From: Streptomyces noursei
GTDB taxonomy: Bacteria > Actinomycetota > Actinomycetes > Streptomycetales > Streptomycetaceae
DNA length: 51,615 bases
Assembly (NCBI RefSeq): GCF_001646665.1
Contig: NZ_LWBU01000368.1
Location: forward strand, 1 to 51,615
Direction of reading: 5' to 3'
Below are positions 27,368 through 37,100 of the stretch, piece by piece. The notes beneath the pieces were generated by a model. That model saw only the letters and a list, made by a program, of their open reading frames with translations. It did no database searches and had not been told where the DNA came from. Positions within the stretch are counted from its first letter, which is position 1; each line of letters starts with the position of its first letter. A program made the translations under genes and the position numbers.

Positions 27368-27449
27368 GAGGGCACCTCCATGGGTGCGGGACGGGTTTCC
27401 CTGCCCAACTCCCCAGGCCCCACAAGGACACGCCGCCCCGGGGCCCGGA

Positions 27450-27800
27450 TCAGCCGTACCCGAGCTCGTGCAGCCGCTCGTCGTCGATGCCGAAGTGGTG
27501 GGCGATCTCGTGCACCACCGTCACCTCCGTCTCGGCGACCACGTCCTCCCGCGAATCGCACATCCGCAGCGTCGGCCCCCGGTAGATGGTGATCCGGTCG
27601 GGCAGGACGCCCGCGTACCACTCGCCCCGGTCGGTCAGCGGGGTGCCCTCGTACAGCCCCAGCAGATCCGGGTCGTCCGGTGACGGCTCGTCCTCCACGA
27701 ACACCGCGACGTTGTCCATCAGCCGCGTCAGCTCCGGCGGGATCCTGTCCAGCGCCTCGGCGACCAGTTCCTCGAACTCCTCGCGTGTCATCTCCAGCAC
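27450..27800 (-). CDS. small zincin-type metallopeptidase family protein
   Basis: This 116-residue protein carries HEIAHHFGIDDERLHELG near its C-terminus: the HExxH zinc motif followed by a third ligand region, as in the DUF1025-like actinobacterial metallopeptidase family. The N-terminus, TREEFEELVAEALDRIPPEL, is typical of the family. There is no signal peptide, so it is probably cytoplasmic. The protease activity and substrates of the family are poorly known. GTG 27800 gives the usual N-terminus; ATG 27791 is an alternative. The gene is divergent from the metallophosphoesterase. Confidence 0.85.
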   Translation of the reverse strand: MLEMTREEFEELVAEALDRIPPELTRLMDNVAVFVEDEPSPDDPDLLGLYEGTPLTDRGEWYAGVLPDRITIYRGPTLRMCDSREDVVAETEVTVVHEIAHHFGIDDERLHELGYG

Positions 27801-27859
27801 GCGGCCATTGTCACGGATGGCCGGGCATAGTGACCCGTCCGCTTGGGCATACGGCGCCC

Positions 27860-29467
27860 ATGGCCGCCCGAGCTGCCCTCCGCACCACCTATGCCCGCCT
27901 GCTGCTGCACTACCGCTCCCGCCGCTCCGCCCCCACCTCCGCCCTGGTCCACGCCCCTCACCCGTATGCCCGAGCCCTCGGCCTGGTGGCCGTCGTCCTT
28001 CTGGGCGCGTGGCTGGGTCTCCTGATCGTCGGCAGCGTCCGTACGCCGGTGGGCCCGATGGACACGAGCATGACCCTGCGGCCCTCCCTGCACGGCGGGA
28101 CGAAGATCAACGTCTCGCCGCTGGGCGCCCTGGAACTCGACTCGCACACCGCGCCCATCCGCCTCGACGTGGACGTCGACCAGCTCGACCCGGCCCGCGC
28201 CCAGGCCCTCGTCGAGCACCCCGAACGGATCACCGGCCTCCAGGACGAGATCACCCAGGACGTCGCCGACGGCACCCGCGAGCTGGCCCTGCGCTCGTGC
28301 GTCGCCGTCGTCTCCGGCGCCACCGCCCTGGGCCTCGCCGTCTACCGCCGCCCGCGCCGCGCCCTCGCGGCCGGCGGCCTGGCGCTGGCGCTGCTGGGGG
28401 CCGCGGGTGTCTCCGCGTACGCCACCTGGAACCCCAAGTCGGTACTGGAGCCGAAGTTCTCGGGACTCCTGTCGTCCGCCCCGTCCGTGGTGGGCAACGC
28501 CCGCTCGATCGTCAGCGAGTTCGACGTCTACCAGAAGGAACTGGCCCGGCTGGTCACCAATGTGACGAAGCTGTACGACGCCGCCTCCACGCTGCCCACG
28601 TACCAGCCCGACCCGGGCACCATGCGGGTGCTGCACGTGTCGGACATCCACCTGAACCCGGCCGCGTGGGAGATCGTCCGCTCGCTCGTCGAGCAGTACC
28701 GGATCGACGTGATCATCGACTCGGGCGACACCATGGACCACGGCACCGCCGCCGAGAACGGCTTCCTCGACCCGATCAGCGACCTCGGCGCGCCGTACGT
28801 CTGGGTGCGCGGCAACCACGACTCGCAGGTCACCCAGCGGTACCTGGAGGGCCTGCGGAACGTCCACGTCCTCGACGAGGGCCGCGCCGTCACCGTCGCC
28901 GGCCTGCGGGTGGCCGGCACCGGGGACCCGCAGTTCACGCCGGACCGCTCGGTGCTGCCGGCCGGCGACGACGCCGAGCGCGCGGCGGGCGCCCGGCTGG
29001 CCGCCGCGCTGGGCGCCCAGGCGCGGGCCGGCACCCCCGTCGACATCGCGGTGGCCCACAACCCGGTGGCCGCCCAGGAGACCGACGGCCGGGTCCCGCT
29101 GGTGCTGGCCGGTCACGTCCACCGCCGGGTGAACAAGCTCCTGCCGGACGGCACGCGCCTGAAGATCGAGGGCTCCACCGGGGGCGGCGGTCTGCGGGCC
29201 CTGGAGAAGGACGAGCCGGAGAAGGTCCACGCGTCCGTCCTCTACCTGGACCGGGACACCCGCCGCCTCCAGGCCTGGGACGAGATCACCCTGGGCGGCC
29301 TGGGCCTCACGACGGCCGAGGTCAGCCGCCACGTCCCGGAGGACGCGCCCGGGACCTCCCCCACCGGCGGACCGTCCGGTACGCCGTCCGGGAGCCCCTC
29401 CGGTCCGCGCACCGCTCCGGCCGCCGTTCCCCCCGCCGGGACCCCGCCCCCGACCCGTTCCCCGTAA
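27860..29467 (+). CDS. membrane metallophosphoesterase
   Basis: This 535-residue protein has one hydrophobic segment at about 39-60, two more at about 146-190, and a calcineurin-like phosphoesterase domain from about 255 to 470. The metal-binding motifs are complete: SDIH (D262, H264), GDTMDH (D290), GNHD (N319, H320), AHNP and GHVH. The C-terminal 60 residues are Pro/Ser/Gly-rich. The catalytic domain follows the last membrane segment, and the membrane topology suggests it may face outward. The substrate is unknown. ATG 27860 is used; in-frame codons further upstream run over the divergent zincin gene. Confidence 0.88.
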   Translation: MAARAALRTTYARLLLHYRSRRSAPTSALVHAPHPYARALGLVAVVLLGAWLGLLIVGSVRTPVGPMDTSMTLRPSLHGGTKINVSPLGALELDSHTAPIRLDVDVDQLDPARAQALVEHPERITGLQDEITQDVADGTRELALRSCVAVVSGATALGLAVYRRPRRALAAGGLALALLGAAGVSAYATWNPKSVLEPKFSGLLSSAPSVVGNARSIVSEFDVYQKELARLVTNVTKLYDAASTLPTYQPDPGTMRVLHVSDIHLNPAAWEIVRSLVEQYRIDVIIDSGDTMDHGTAAENGFLDPISDLGAPYVWVRGNHDSQVTQRYLEGLRNVHVLDEGRAVTVAGLRVAGTGDPQFTPDRSVLPAGDDAERAAGARLAAALGAQARAGTPVDIAVAHNPVAAQETDGRVPLVLAGHVHRRVNKLLPDGTRLKIEGSTGGGGLRALEKDEPEKVHASVLYLDRDTRRLQAWDEITLGGLGLTTAEVSRHVPEDAPGTSPTGGPSGTPSGSPSGPRTAPAAVPPAGTPPPTRSP

Positions 29468-29548
29468 CCGTTTTGGCGAACGGTCCCCGCATCCCATATG
29501 CTTCTCACGTCCCCGACGCGCTGACGAAGCGCCCAGGCGGGCCTCTTA

Positions 29549-29621
29549 GCCCTCATCGTCTAGTGGCCCAGGACGCCGCCCTTTCAAGGCGGTAGCACGG
29601 GTTCGAATCCCGTTGGGGGCA
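29549..29621 (+). tRNA. tRNA-Glu (TTC)
   Basis: This 73-nt cloverleaf has acceptor GCCCTCA/TGGGGGC, anticodon stem CCGCC/GGCGG with loop CTTTCAA, and T-arm ACGGG-TTCGAAT-CCCGT. No CCA is encoded. First of three clustered tRNAs. Confidence 0.95.
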
Positions 29622-29660
29622 CGCAACACCGTGTGCGAGACTGGTTCTCGCACATTGCTT

Positions 29661-29735
29661 GGTCCTGTGGAGCAGTTTGGAGTGCTCGCCACCCTGTCAA
29701 GGTGGAGGCCGCGGGTTCAAATCCCGTCAGGACCG
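29661..29735 (+). tRNA. tRNA-Asp (GTC), copy 1
   Basis: This 75-nt cloverleaf has acceptor GGTCCTG/CAGGACC with discriminator G, anticodon loop CTGTCAA and T-arm GCGGG-TTCAAAT-CCCGT. Its D-loop differs from the copy at 38143. Confidence 0.94.
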
Positions 29736-29757
29736 CTGCGGCTCGCAAGAGTCGCGT

Positions 29758-29831
29758 GGCTGGGTAGCTCAGTTGGTACGAGCGTCCGCCTGAAAAGCGG
29801 AAGGTCGCCGGTTCGACCCCGGCCCCAGCCA
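29758..29831 (+). tRNA. tRNA-Phe (GAA)
   Basis: This 74-nt cloverleaf has acceptor GGCTGGG/CCCAGCC, anticodon stem TCCGC/GCGGA with loop CTGAAAA and T-arm GCCGG-TTCGACC-CCGGC. It is the last of the Glu-Asp-Phe group, which is probably one transcript. Confidence 0.95.
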
Positions 29832-29850
29832 CCGCAGCCCATCAGGGCAC

Positions 29851-29882
29851 ACACCCCCTCCGGGATCTCCCGGAGGGGGTGT
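29851..29882 (+). terminator. terminator of the Glu-Asp-Phe tRNA operon
   Basis: A perfect 14-bp stem (arms 29851-29864 and 29869-29882) with loop ATCT is followed by TGTCGTT. It lies 19 bases past tRNA-Phe. Confidence 0.8.
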
Positions 29883-30210
29883 TGTCGTTCCGGCCCCCTC
29901 CCGCCGCCGGCGACGCGAGGACGGCGGACCCACGAGGAATGCATTTTCCGTGAATTCCCGTGCCGTTTCCGTGGAGGAATCCCTGAAATCCTCAGCCCCA
30001 TGCGTCACACCGTGCACACGGCGGGAGAAAATATGCTCAGCCGTCGATACGTGGGCGTTTTGCCGGGGGTTGTCTCCCGCGTAATCTTCTTAACTATCCT
30101 TTGGGCACACTTGCAGAACCGATTAGACGTCAAGAGGTCGCCCGGACGAGCGTCTGCCACCACCCGTACGGCGCAGACCCGTGACGTTTCGTGCGCGCGT
30201 TAGCTGGGTT
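29883..30210. other. AT-richer intergenic region after the tRNA operon
   Basis: These 328 bases are clearly lower in G+C than the flanks between about 29935 and 30140. An open frame beginning near 30001 holds two TTA codons and lacks codon bias, so I do not call it. The region probably contains the promoter of the downstream small genes. Confidence 0.4.
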
Positions 30211-30510
30211 ATGACAGCGGCACTCACTGATGGTCACCCCGTCGACCAACACAAGGCACCCTCCTGGGCGACCAGATCCTTCCCCATGGGCGAATTCCTT
30301 TTCTTTCCCGCGTCGTCCCCCGCCTCGGGAATCAACGGAACCCTGCACGGACGCGGCGCGGCCATTTACCTGACATGGTCCGGGGCGGTACTGCAGGAAC
30401 TCGCGGAAACGATGGAAGACCTCGAGAAGGCGTTCACGGACTCCTGGAGCAGGGCCGGGCTCTCCACGAAAGCCGACGGAGGACGGACAAGGGTCCATAA
30501 ACATGCGTGA
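30211..30510 (+). CDS. small hypothetical protein
   Basis: This 99-residue frame ends four bases inside the next gene (stop 30508-30510, next ATG at 30503), suggesting translational coupling. Third codon positions are mostly G or C, especially after codon 25. The central part, GRGAAIYLTWSGAVLQELAE, and the following acidic helix look protein-like. I recognise no domain and the ribosome-binding site before ATG 30211 is weak. Confidence 0.5.
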   Translation: MTAALTDGHPVDQHKAPSWATRSFPMGEFLFFPASSPASGINGTLHGRGAAIYLTWSGAVLQELAETMEDLEKAFTDSWSRAGLSTKADGGRTRVHKHA

Positions 30511-31321
30511 GTACTACGCGGACGATGCGTTCAGCCCCTACGTGCCCGTCCCGGACGCCGACCAGCCCTGGGTCCAGACGTCCCCGTTCCACGCCACGCT
30601 CCACGGGCCCCTCGGGCTGGCGGATCCCTCGACGGACGGACAGGGGATGGCGTGGGACCCGGCCGAGGAACTCGCCTTCCTCCTCCAGGAGGCCAGGGAG
30701 GAGGACCGGATCCGCTCGGCCGCCCAGCCGCCCCCGCCGGAGATCCCGGAGAGTACGGACTGCCCCATCGAGCGCGACGGCATGGCCACCCTCGCCGGCA
30801 TGACGGCGAGCCTGCCGCCGACACCGGTGCCGCCCGGTCACGGCCGCCGCAGGGCGCGTGCGCCCGTCCTCACCTGGGCACGCGTCGGGAGCTTCTTCCT
30901 GGCGGCGCTCTCGGTGACGCTGGTGTCCACGGTGAGCGTGTTCAGCGGCATCATCGCCTACGACCCGCTGCGGGAGGTCGCCCAGGGCCACTCCCCCACG
31001 AGCACGGTCGGCTGGTGGCCCCTGCTCGTCTACGGCCCCTGGGCGGTGGCGTCGCTCTCGGTCCTGCGGGCCGCGCTGCACCAGCGCCGCGCCGCGCATT
31101 CCTGGGCGGTCGTCCTCCTCTTCTCCTTCACCGGAATGCTGTTGTGCGTGACGGAGGCCCCCCGGAATTACACGGACATGGCGGTGGCGGCACTTCCGAC
31201 GGTCGCCTCACTCGCCTGTTTCCAGCAGATGGTGCGCTTCATCACCCTCACCCGGCCTCCCCGCCGGACGAAGCCCCGCCATCGGAATCTCGAACAGCTT
31301 CCCCCTCGACCCTCTTCCTGA
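30503..31321 (+). CDS. DUF2637-like membrane protein
   Basis: This 272-residue protein has a soluble acidic N-terminal 110 residues followed by about four membrane segments: SFFLAALSVTLVSTVSVFSG, WWPLLVYGPWAVASLSVL, SWAVVLLFSFTGMLLCVT and MAVAALPTVASLACFQQMV. It ends in a basic tail. The layout resembles DUF2637 proteins of Streptomyces, some of which are linked to conjugative elements, but the match is by eye only. The ATG start overlaps the end of the preceding small frame, with AAGGG before it. Function unknown. Confidence 0.72.
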   Translation: MREYYADDAFSPYVPVPDADQPWVQTSPFHATLHGPLGLADPSTDGQGMAWDPAEELAFLLQEAREEDRIRSAAQPPPPEIPESTDCPIERDGMATLAGMTASLPPTPVPPGHGRRRARAPVLTWARVGSFFLAALSVTLVSTVSVFSGIIAYDPLREVAQGHSPTSTVGWWPLLVYGPWAVASLSVLRAALHQRRAAHSWAVVLLFSFTGMLLCVTEAPRNYTDMAVAALPTVASLACFQQMVRFITLTRPPRRTKPRHRNLEQLPPRPSS

Positions 31322-31475
31322 ACCGGCACCGGCAGGTGTGCGCCCCGCCGTTCACGGAGGACCCCCCGCTCCCCGGGAGCACTTTTCCAGGAACAAGATC
31401 GACATCGCAAGATCACTCACTCTTGCGGATGGCCCGCACTCTTAAGTCATCTCATCCCAGAAAGGACGGTCGACC

Positions 31476-31718
31476 ATGAGCGCAGCCTTCTGGCCCGTCT
31501 TGGCATGTGCTTCGGCATGTTCGATGGCGCCGGCGCTCCTGCTCTCCATGCGGACCGGGATGTCCCGGCTCGACACCCGGGAAATGCACCGCCGGAAACT
31601 CCTGATCCGTGTGCTGCGGGACAACCTCGGCCGGGCCCTCTCCGCCGGAGCCCGTGTGGACACCGCCCCGGCGGACGCCACCGGCGCCCCGGGGCAGAGG
31701 GCCGTGGACCGCCGCTGA
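31476..31718 (+). CDS. small hypothetical protein
   Basis: This 80-residue frame has AAAGGA about nine bases before its ATG and strong G/C bias at third positions. The N-terminus is moderately hydrophobic (FWPVLACASACSMAPALLLS). A basic helix follows (MHRRKLLIRVLRDNLGRAL), then an Ala/Pro-rich end. No family is recognised. It lies 154 bases behind the DUF2637-like gene and could be in its operon. Confidence 0.5.
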   Translation: MSAAFWPVLACASACSMAPALLLSMRTGMSRLDTREMHRRKLLIRVLRDNLGRALSAGARVDTAPADATGAPGQRAVDRR

Positions 31719-31723
31719 CCGGA

Positions 31724-31790
31724 TGACGGCACCGGCCGGGTGACGGCACCGGCCGGGTGACGGCACCGGCCGGGTGACGGCACCGACCCG
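31724..31790. repeat. four tandem 17-bp repeats
   Basis: Units TGACGGCACCGGCCGGG begin at 31724, 31741, 31758 and 31775. The first three are identical and the fourth diverges at its end. The array starts four bases after the stop of the small gene and lies between convergent genes. Confidence 0.85.
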
Positions 31791-31851
31791 ATGCCACCGG
31801 CGGCCCGGTGCCGCCGGCACGGCCCCGCGGGGCCCGCGGGGCCCGCCGCCG

Positions 31852-32676
31852 TCAGGTCCGTTCGCGGCTCCGCCAGCCGCGGACGCCGAGCGTGACGGCG
31901 ACCACCGCCACCACCGACAGCAGCAGGGCCCAGTCCGGGACCGCGCGGCCGAGGGTGGCGGCCCACTCCTCCACCGTGTACGAGGCGTCGACCGACAGCA
32001 GGCCCGGCAGGGCGGTCGTGCCGTCGAAGGCGAGGAACAGCGTGCCCAGCACGACGAAGAACAGCCCCGACAGCAGCGAGGTGCTGTGCAGCCGGAAACG
32101 GCCCACCCGCAGCTCGCGCCCCCGGAGCCAGCCGCGCCGCCCCAGGTCGTAGCGCTCCCAGAGCAGGGCCAGCAGGAACAGCGGCACCGCCATGCCGAGG
32201 GCGTACACGGCCAGCAGGAGCCCCCCGTAGGCCGGGCTCCCGCCGAGCGCCGCCACCGTCAGCACGCTGCCCAGGATCGGGCCCGCGCAGAAGCCGGCCA
32301 AGCCGTACACCAGGCCCAGGGCGTAGACGGAGAGCGCCGAGACGGGACGGATCCGGCCGCTCACCTCGGCGATCCGGCGCGAGGCGAAGCCCAGGCCCAC
32401 GGCCTGCGCCACGCCGAGGGCGATGATCGTCCAGCCGCCCACCGCCACCAGCAGGTCGCGGTGCCCGTAGAAGAGGCGGCCCGCGTAGGACCCGGCGGCG
32501 CCGAGCGGGACGAGCGTGGTGGCGAGACCGGCGTAGAAGATCCCGGTCCGGGCGACCAGCCGGGCCCGGGTGTCGATGGAGTACGCGAAGAAGGCGGGGA
32601 GCAGCAGCGCGCTGCACGGGCTCAGGAGCGCGAGGAGCCCGCCGAGGAAGGCGGCCAGATAGCCGATGTCCGTCAT
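31852..32676 (-). CDS. ccdA: CcdA/DsbD-like cytochrome c biogenesis membrane protein
   Basis: This 274-residue protein has six or seven membrane helices. The redox cysteines expected of CcdA sit in LLALLSPCSALLLPAFF (helix 1) and GLAGFCAGPILGSVL (helix 4). It carries reducing equivalents across the membrane to extracytoplasmic thiol-disulfide proteins. Its ATG overlaps the TGA stop of the upstream DsbA gene (ATGA), so the two are translationally coupled and presumably work as a redox pair. Confidence 0.9.
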   Translation of the reverse strand: MTDIGYLAAFLGGLLALLSPCSALLLPAFFAYSIDTRARLVARTGIFYAGLATTLVPLGAAGSYAGRLFYGHRDLLVAVGGWTIIALGVAQAVGLGFASRRIAEVSGRIRPVSALSVYALGLVYGLAGFCAGPILGSVLTVAALGGSPAYGGLLLAVYALGMAVPLFLLALLWERYDLGRRGWLRGRELRVGRFRLHSTSLLSGLFFVVLGTLFLAFDGTTALPGLLSVDASYTVEEWAATLGRAVPDWALLLSVVAVVAVTLGVRGWRSRERT

Positions 32677-33404
32677 CGGCGGGCCTCCCGCCCGGCGGCT
32701 TCGATCGCGGCCGTGAACGTCTCGATGGGCTGGGCGCCCGCGATCGGCCGCCCGTTCACCAGGAACGACGGCGTGGACGTGGCACCGAGCGCGTACGCCT
32801 GCTCCTGGTCGGCGGCCACGGCCCGCCGCGCCGCGTCGCTGTCGAGGTCGCGGCCGAAGCGGGCGAGGTCGGCGACGCCCGCCTCGCGCGCGAGCGCCGT
32901 CACCTGCTCCTCGCCGAAGCCCCGCTCCTTGGCGCCGTCGGCGTACGCGGCCTTGTGGAACTGCCAGAACCGCCCCTGCTGCCCGGCGGCCCAGGCGGCA
33001 CGGGCGGCCCGCTCGGACTCCTCGCCGAAGATCGGGAAGTTGCGCCACTCGATGCGCAGGGTGCCCTCGCCGACGTACTTCTCGATCAGCTCCGGCTCGG
33101 TCTCGCGGGCGAACTTGCCGCAGTAGCCGCACTTGAAGTCGGCGTACTCGATCAGGACGACGGGGGCGTCGGCGCGCCCGACGGCGAGCGGGTCCTTGGC
33201 GTCGCGCCGGGCGTACTTCTGCAGTTCCGGGTGCACGCCGGCCTGCGGCTCGGCGGACGCACCGGCGGAGGCCGCGGCGGGCGCCTCGGCGACGACGGCG
33301 GGGGAGCGCTCGGCCGGCTTGGTGGCGGTGTACGAGACGGCGCCGAGCAGCGCGGCCGCGGCGGCGACACCGGCGCCGATGAGATACGAGGTGGACTTGG
33401 GCAT
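32673..33404 (-). CDS. DsbA-family thioredoxin-fold disulfide oxidoreductase
   Basis: This 243-residue protein has an N-terminal membrane anchor (about 6-26) and an Ala-rich linker to about residue 57. The DsbA thioredoxin domain follows, with active site CGYC (C92 and C95) in YADFKCGYCGKFA and the cis-Pro loop ATSTPSFLVNG. It acts outside the membrane on exported proteins. AGGAGT lies seven bases before ATG 33404. It overlaps ccdA and follows the Ala-rich gene by 56 bases. Confidence 0.92.
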   Translation of the reverse strand: MPKSTSYLIGAGVAAAAALLGAVSYTATKPAERSPAVVAEAPAAASAGASAEPQAGVHPELQKYARRDAKDPLAVGRADAPVVLIEYADFKCGYCGKFARETEPELIEKYVGEGTLRIEWRNFPIFGEESERAARAAWAAGQQGRFWQFHKAAYADGAKERGFGEEQVTALAREAGVADLARFGRDLDSDAARRAVAADQEQAYALGATSTPSFLVNGRPIAGAQPIETFTAAIEAAGREARR

Positions 33405-33460
33405 GGTGGGACTCCTGTGCGCAGGGGAAAGGGACCGGCGGGTCGGGGGCGGCGCGCCGG

Positions 33461-34003
33461 CTATACGCGCAGGATCGACAGGTCCAGGGGGGAGGGCGGC
33501 ACGAGGGGCGGCGGCCCCCGTTCCGGCCGGACGTCCGGGGCGGCGGCGTCCGCGCCCCACGTGCCGGCCGCCGCGCGGGCGACGGGCGGGGCGGACAGCA
33601 GCTCGCCGAGGGAGCCGGAGCGGGGCGGCAGGGCGGGCGACAGGCCGCCGCCGTCGTCGGAGGAACCGCACCCGGGCACCCGGCCGGCACCCGGCCCGCC
33701 GTCGTGGGCGGAGACCGCCGCCACAGCCGGGACGGCGGGTACGGCAGGCTCGGCGGAATCCGCGGCCACCGCCCGGACCACTGGTACCGCCGCGACGGCG
33801 GACACGGCCGACTCGGCGGAATCCGCGGCCACCGCCCGCCCCGCCGGTACCACCGGCCCGGCGGCCACGGCGGCGACGGCGGACGCGGCGGACACGGCCA
33901 CGTCCCGCCCCGGCCCGGCGGCCGGCCCGCACACCAGCAGCGCCCCCACCAGCGCGAGCACGGCGGCCGCCACGCGGCACCACCGGCTGCCGGCACAGGG
34001 CAC
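33461..34003 (-). CDS. Ala/Val-rich exported hypothetical protein
   Basis: This 180-residue frame has an N-terminal hydrophobic export segment (VAAAVLALVGALLVCGPAAG), a central Ala/Val low-complexity part with a repeated block AVAADSAES, and a Pro-rich C-terminus. The DNA behind the repeated block, around 33750 and 33814, is identical over about 28 bases. GTG 34003 has AAGG upstream. It lies first in a possible three-gene unit with dsbA and ccdA. Low complexity makes the call uncertain. Confidence 0.5.
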   Translation of the reverse strand: MPCAGSRWCRVAAAVLALVGALLVCGPAAGPGRDVAVSAASAVAAVAAGPVVPAGRAVAADSAESAVSAVAAVPVVRAVAADSAEPAVPAVPAVAAVSAHDGGPGAGRVPGCGSSDDGGGLSPALPPRSGSLGELLSAPPVARAAAGTWGADAAAPDVRPERGPPPLVPPSPLDLSILRV

Positions 34004-34108
34004 GGGGCACCGCCTTCCAGGATCGTCCGGGGCTCTTCGACTCGCCGGAAATGGTACGGGGAAATCGGTTCGCCACTCCGTCGCCGCGAGTGAGATCCTG
34101 GGTCAGGT

Positions 34109-37100
34109 ATGTCTACTTCCTTCGCCGACCTCCAGACCCTGCTGGCCGAGGTCTCGCTGCGCGACGCGCACCGGCTCGGCCGCCGTCTCGAAGGCGCCCG
34201 CCGCATCCGCAAGCCCGAAGCCCGGCAGGCCGTGCTGGACAAGATCGCCGCCGAGGCCGGGAAGGCCGCTGCCCGGACGGCCGAGCGCGCGGCCCGGGTG
34301 CCGGAGGTGACGTACCCCGAGCAGCTGCCGGTCAGCCAGAAGAAGGACGACATCCTGGAGGCGATACGCGACCACCAGGTCGTGATCGTCGCGGGTGAGA
34401 CCGGGTCCGGCAAGACCACCCAGATCCCCAAGATCTGCCTGGAGCTGGGGCGCGGCGTCCGGGGCATGATCGGCCATACGCAGCCCAGGCGGATCGCCGC
34501 CCGCACGGTGGCCGAGCGGGTCGCCGACGAGCTGAAAACGCCCCTCGGGGAAGCGGTCGGCTGGAAGGTCCGCTTCACCGACCAGGTGGGCGGCGACACC
34601 TTCGTCAAGCTGATGACCGACGGCATCCTGCTCGCCGAGATCCAGACGGACCGCGAGCTGCGCGCCTACGACACGATCATCATCGACGAGGCCCACGAGC
34701 GCAGCCTCAACATCGACTTCCTCCTCGGCTACCTGGCCCAGCTCCTCCCCAAGCGTCCCGACCTCAAGGTCGTGATCACCTCCGCGACCATCGACCCGGA
34801 GCGTTTCTCCCGCCACTTCGGCGACGCCCCGATCGTCGAGGTGTCCGGTCGCACGTATCCGGTGGAGGTGCGCTACCGGCCCCTGCTGGAGGAGGACTCC
34901 GAGGAGTCCGACCGCGACCAGATCACCGCCATCTGCGACGCCGTCGACGAGCTCCAGGCCGAGGGGCCGGGCGACATCCTGGTCTTCCTCTCCGGGGAGC
35001 GCGAGATCCGCGACACGGCGGACGCGCTGGTCAAGAAGAAGCTGCGCAACACCGAGGTCCTCCCTCTCTACGCCCGTCTCTCGCACGCCGAGCAGCACCG
35101 GGTCTTCCAGGCGCACGCGGGGCGCCGGATCGTCCTCGCGACGAACGTCGCCGAGACGTCCCTGACGGTCCCGGGCATCAAGTACGTCATCGATCCCGGC
35201 ACCGCCCGCATCTCCCGCTACAGCCACCGCACCAAGGTGCAGCGCCTCCCGATCGAGCGGATCAGCCAGGCCAGCGCCAACCAGCGCAAGGGCCGCTGCG
35301 GCCGTACGTCGGACGGCATCTGCGTCCGGCTGTACGACGAGGAGGACTTCCTCGCCCGCCCCGAGTTCACGGACGCCGAGATCCTCCGGACGAACCTGGC
35401 GTCGGTCATCCTCCAGATGACGGCCGCCGGGCTCGGCGACATCGAGAAGTTCCCCTTCATCGACCCGCCGGACCACCGCAACATCCGCGACGGCGTGCAG
35501 CTCCTCCAGGAGCTGGGCGCGATCGACCCGGCGCAGAAGGACCCCAAGAAGCGGCTCACGCAGGCGGGCCGCAAGCTGGCGCAGCTCCCGGTGGACCCGC
35601 GGCTGGCCCGGATGGTCCTGGAGGCCGACAAGAACGGCTGCGTGCGCGAGGTCATGGTGATCGCGGCCGCCCTGTCGATCCAGGACCCGCGCGAGCGGCC
35701 GGCCGAGAAGCAGGCGCAGGCGGACCAGCAGCACGCCCGGTTCAAGGACGAGACGTCCGACTTCCTGGCGTTCCTGAACCTGTGGCGCTACGTCCGCGAG
35801 CAGCAGAAGGCGCTGTCGTCCTCGGCCTTCCGCCGGATGTGCAAGTCGGAGTACCTGAACTACCTGCGCATCCGCGAATGGCAGGACATCTATACGCAGT
35901 TGCGCACGGTCGCCAAGCAGATGGGCATCCACCTCAACGAGGAGGACGCACCCGAGGACCGCGTCCATGTCTCGCTGCTCGCCGGCCTGCTGTCCCACAT
36001 CGGGATGAAGGACGTCAAGGACGGCGCGAAGAACGAGTACCTGGGCGCCCGCAGTGCCAAGTTCGCCGTCTTCCCCGGCTCCGCGCTGTTCAAGAAGCCG
36101 CCGCGGTTCATCATGTCGGCCGAGCTGGTGGAGACCTCGCGCCTGTGGGCGCGGGTCAACGCGAAGATCGAGCCCGAGTGGATCGAGCCGCTCGCCGGGC
36201 ACCTGCTGAAGCGCACGTACAGCGAGCCGCACTGGGAGAAGGACCAGGCGGCGGTGATGGCGTACGAGAAGGTCACGCTGTACGGCGTGCCGATCGTCGC
36301 CCAGCGCAAGGTGAACTACGGGCGCATCGACCCCGAGGTCAGCCGCGAGCTGTTCATCCGCAACGCCCTGGTGGAGGGCGACTGGCGGACGCACCACAAG
36401 TTCTTCGCGGACAACCGCAAGCTGCTCACCGAGGTCGAGGAGCTGGAGCACCGGGCCCGGCGCCGCGACATCCTGGTGGACGACGAGACGCTGTTCGACT
36501 TCTACGACCGGCGGGTGCCCGAACACGTCGTGTCGGGCGCGCACTTCGACTCGTGGTGGAAGCACAAGCACCGCGAGGAGCCGGACCTGCTCGACTTCGA
36601 GCGCGAGATGCTCATCAACGAGAAGGCGGGCGCGGTCACCAAGGCCGACTACCCCGACTCGTGGCGGCAGGGCGCGCTGAAGTTCCGGGTGACGTACCAG
36701 TTCGAGCCGGGCGCTGACGCGGACGGCGTGACCGTCCACGTCCCGCTGCAGGTGCTGAACCAGGTGACGGACGAGGGCTTCGACTGGCAGATCCCGGGTC
36801 TGCGCGAAGAGGTCGTGACCGAGCTGATCCGCTCGCTGCCGAAGCCGGTCCGCCGCCACTACGTCCCGGCGCCCAACTACGCGAAGAAGTTCCTGGAGCG
36901 GGCCGTGCCGCTCCAGGAGCCGCTGACGGTGACCCTGGCCCGGGAACTCCAGCGGATGGTGGGTGTCCCGGTCGACGCCGGCGACTTCGACCTCTCCCGC
37001 GTCCCCGACCACCTGAAGATCACCTTCCGGATCGTTGACGAGCGGCGCCGGAACCTGGCCGAGGACAAGGACCTGGAGGCGCTGAAGCTCCGGCTGCGCC

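Noticed and set aside
30001..30203. Possible small protein after tRNA-Phe
   Set aside because: It contains two TTA codons, lacks third-position G/C bias and has no ribosome-binding site; a promoter region is more likely.
29758..31718. Integrated element at tRNA-Phe
   Set aside because: No integrase, excisionase or duplicated tRNA end was found; kept only as a low-level suspicion.
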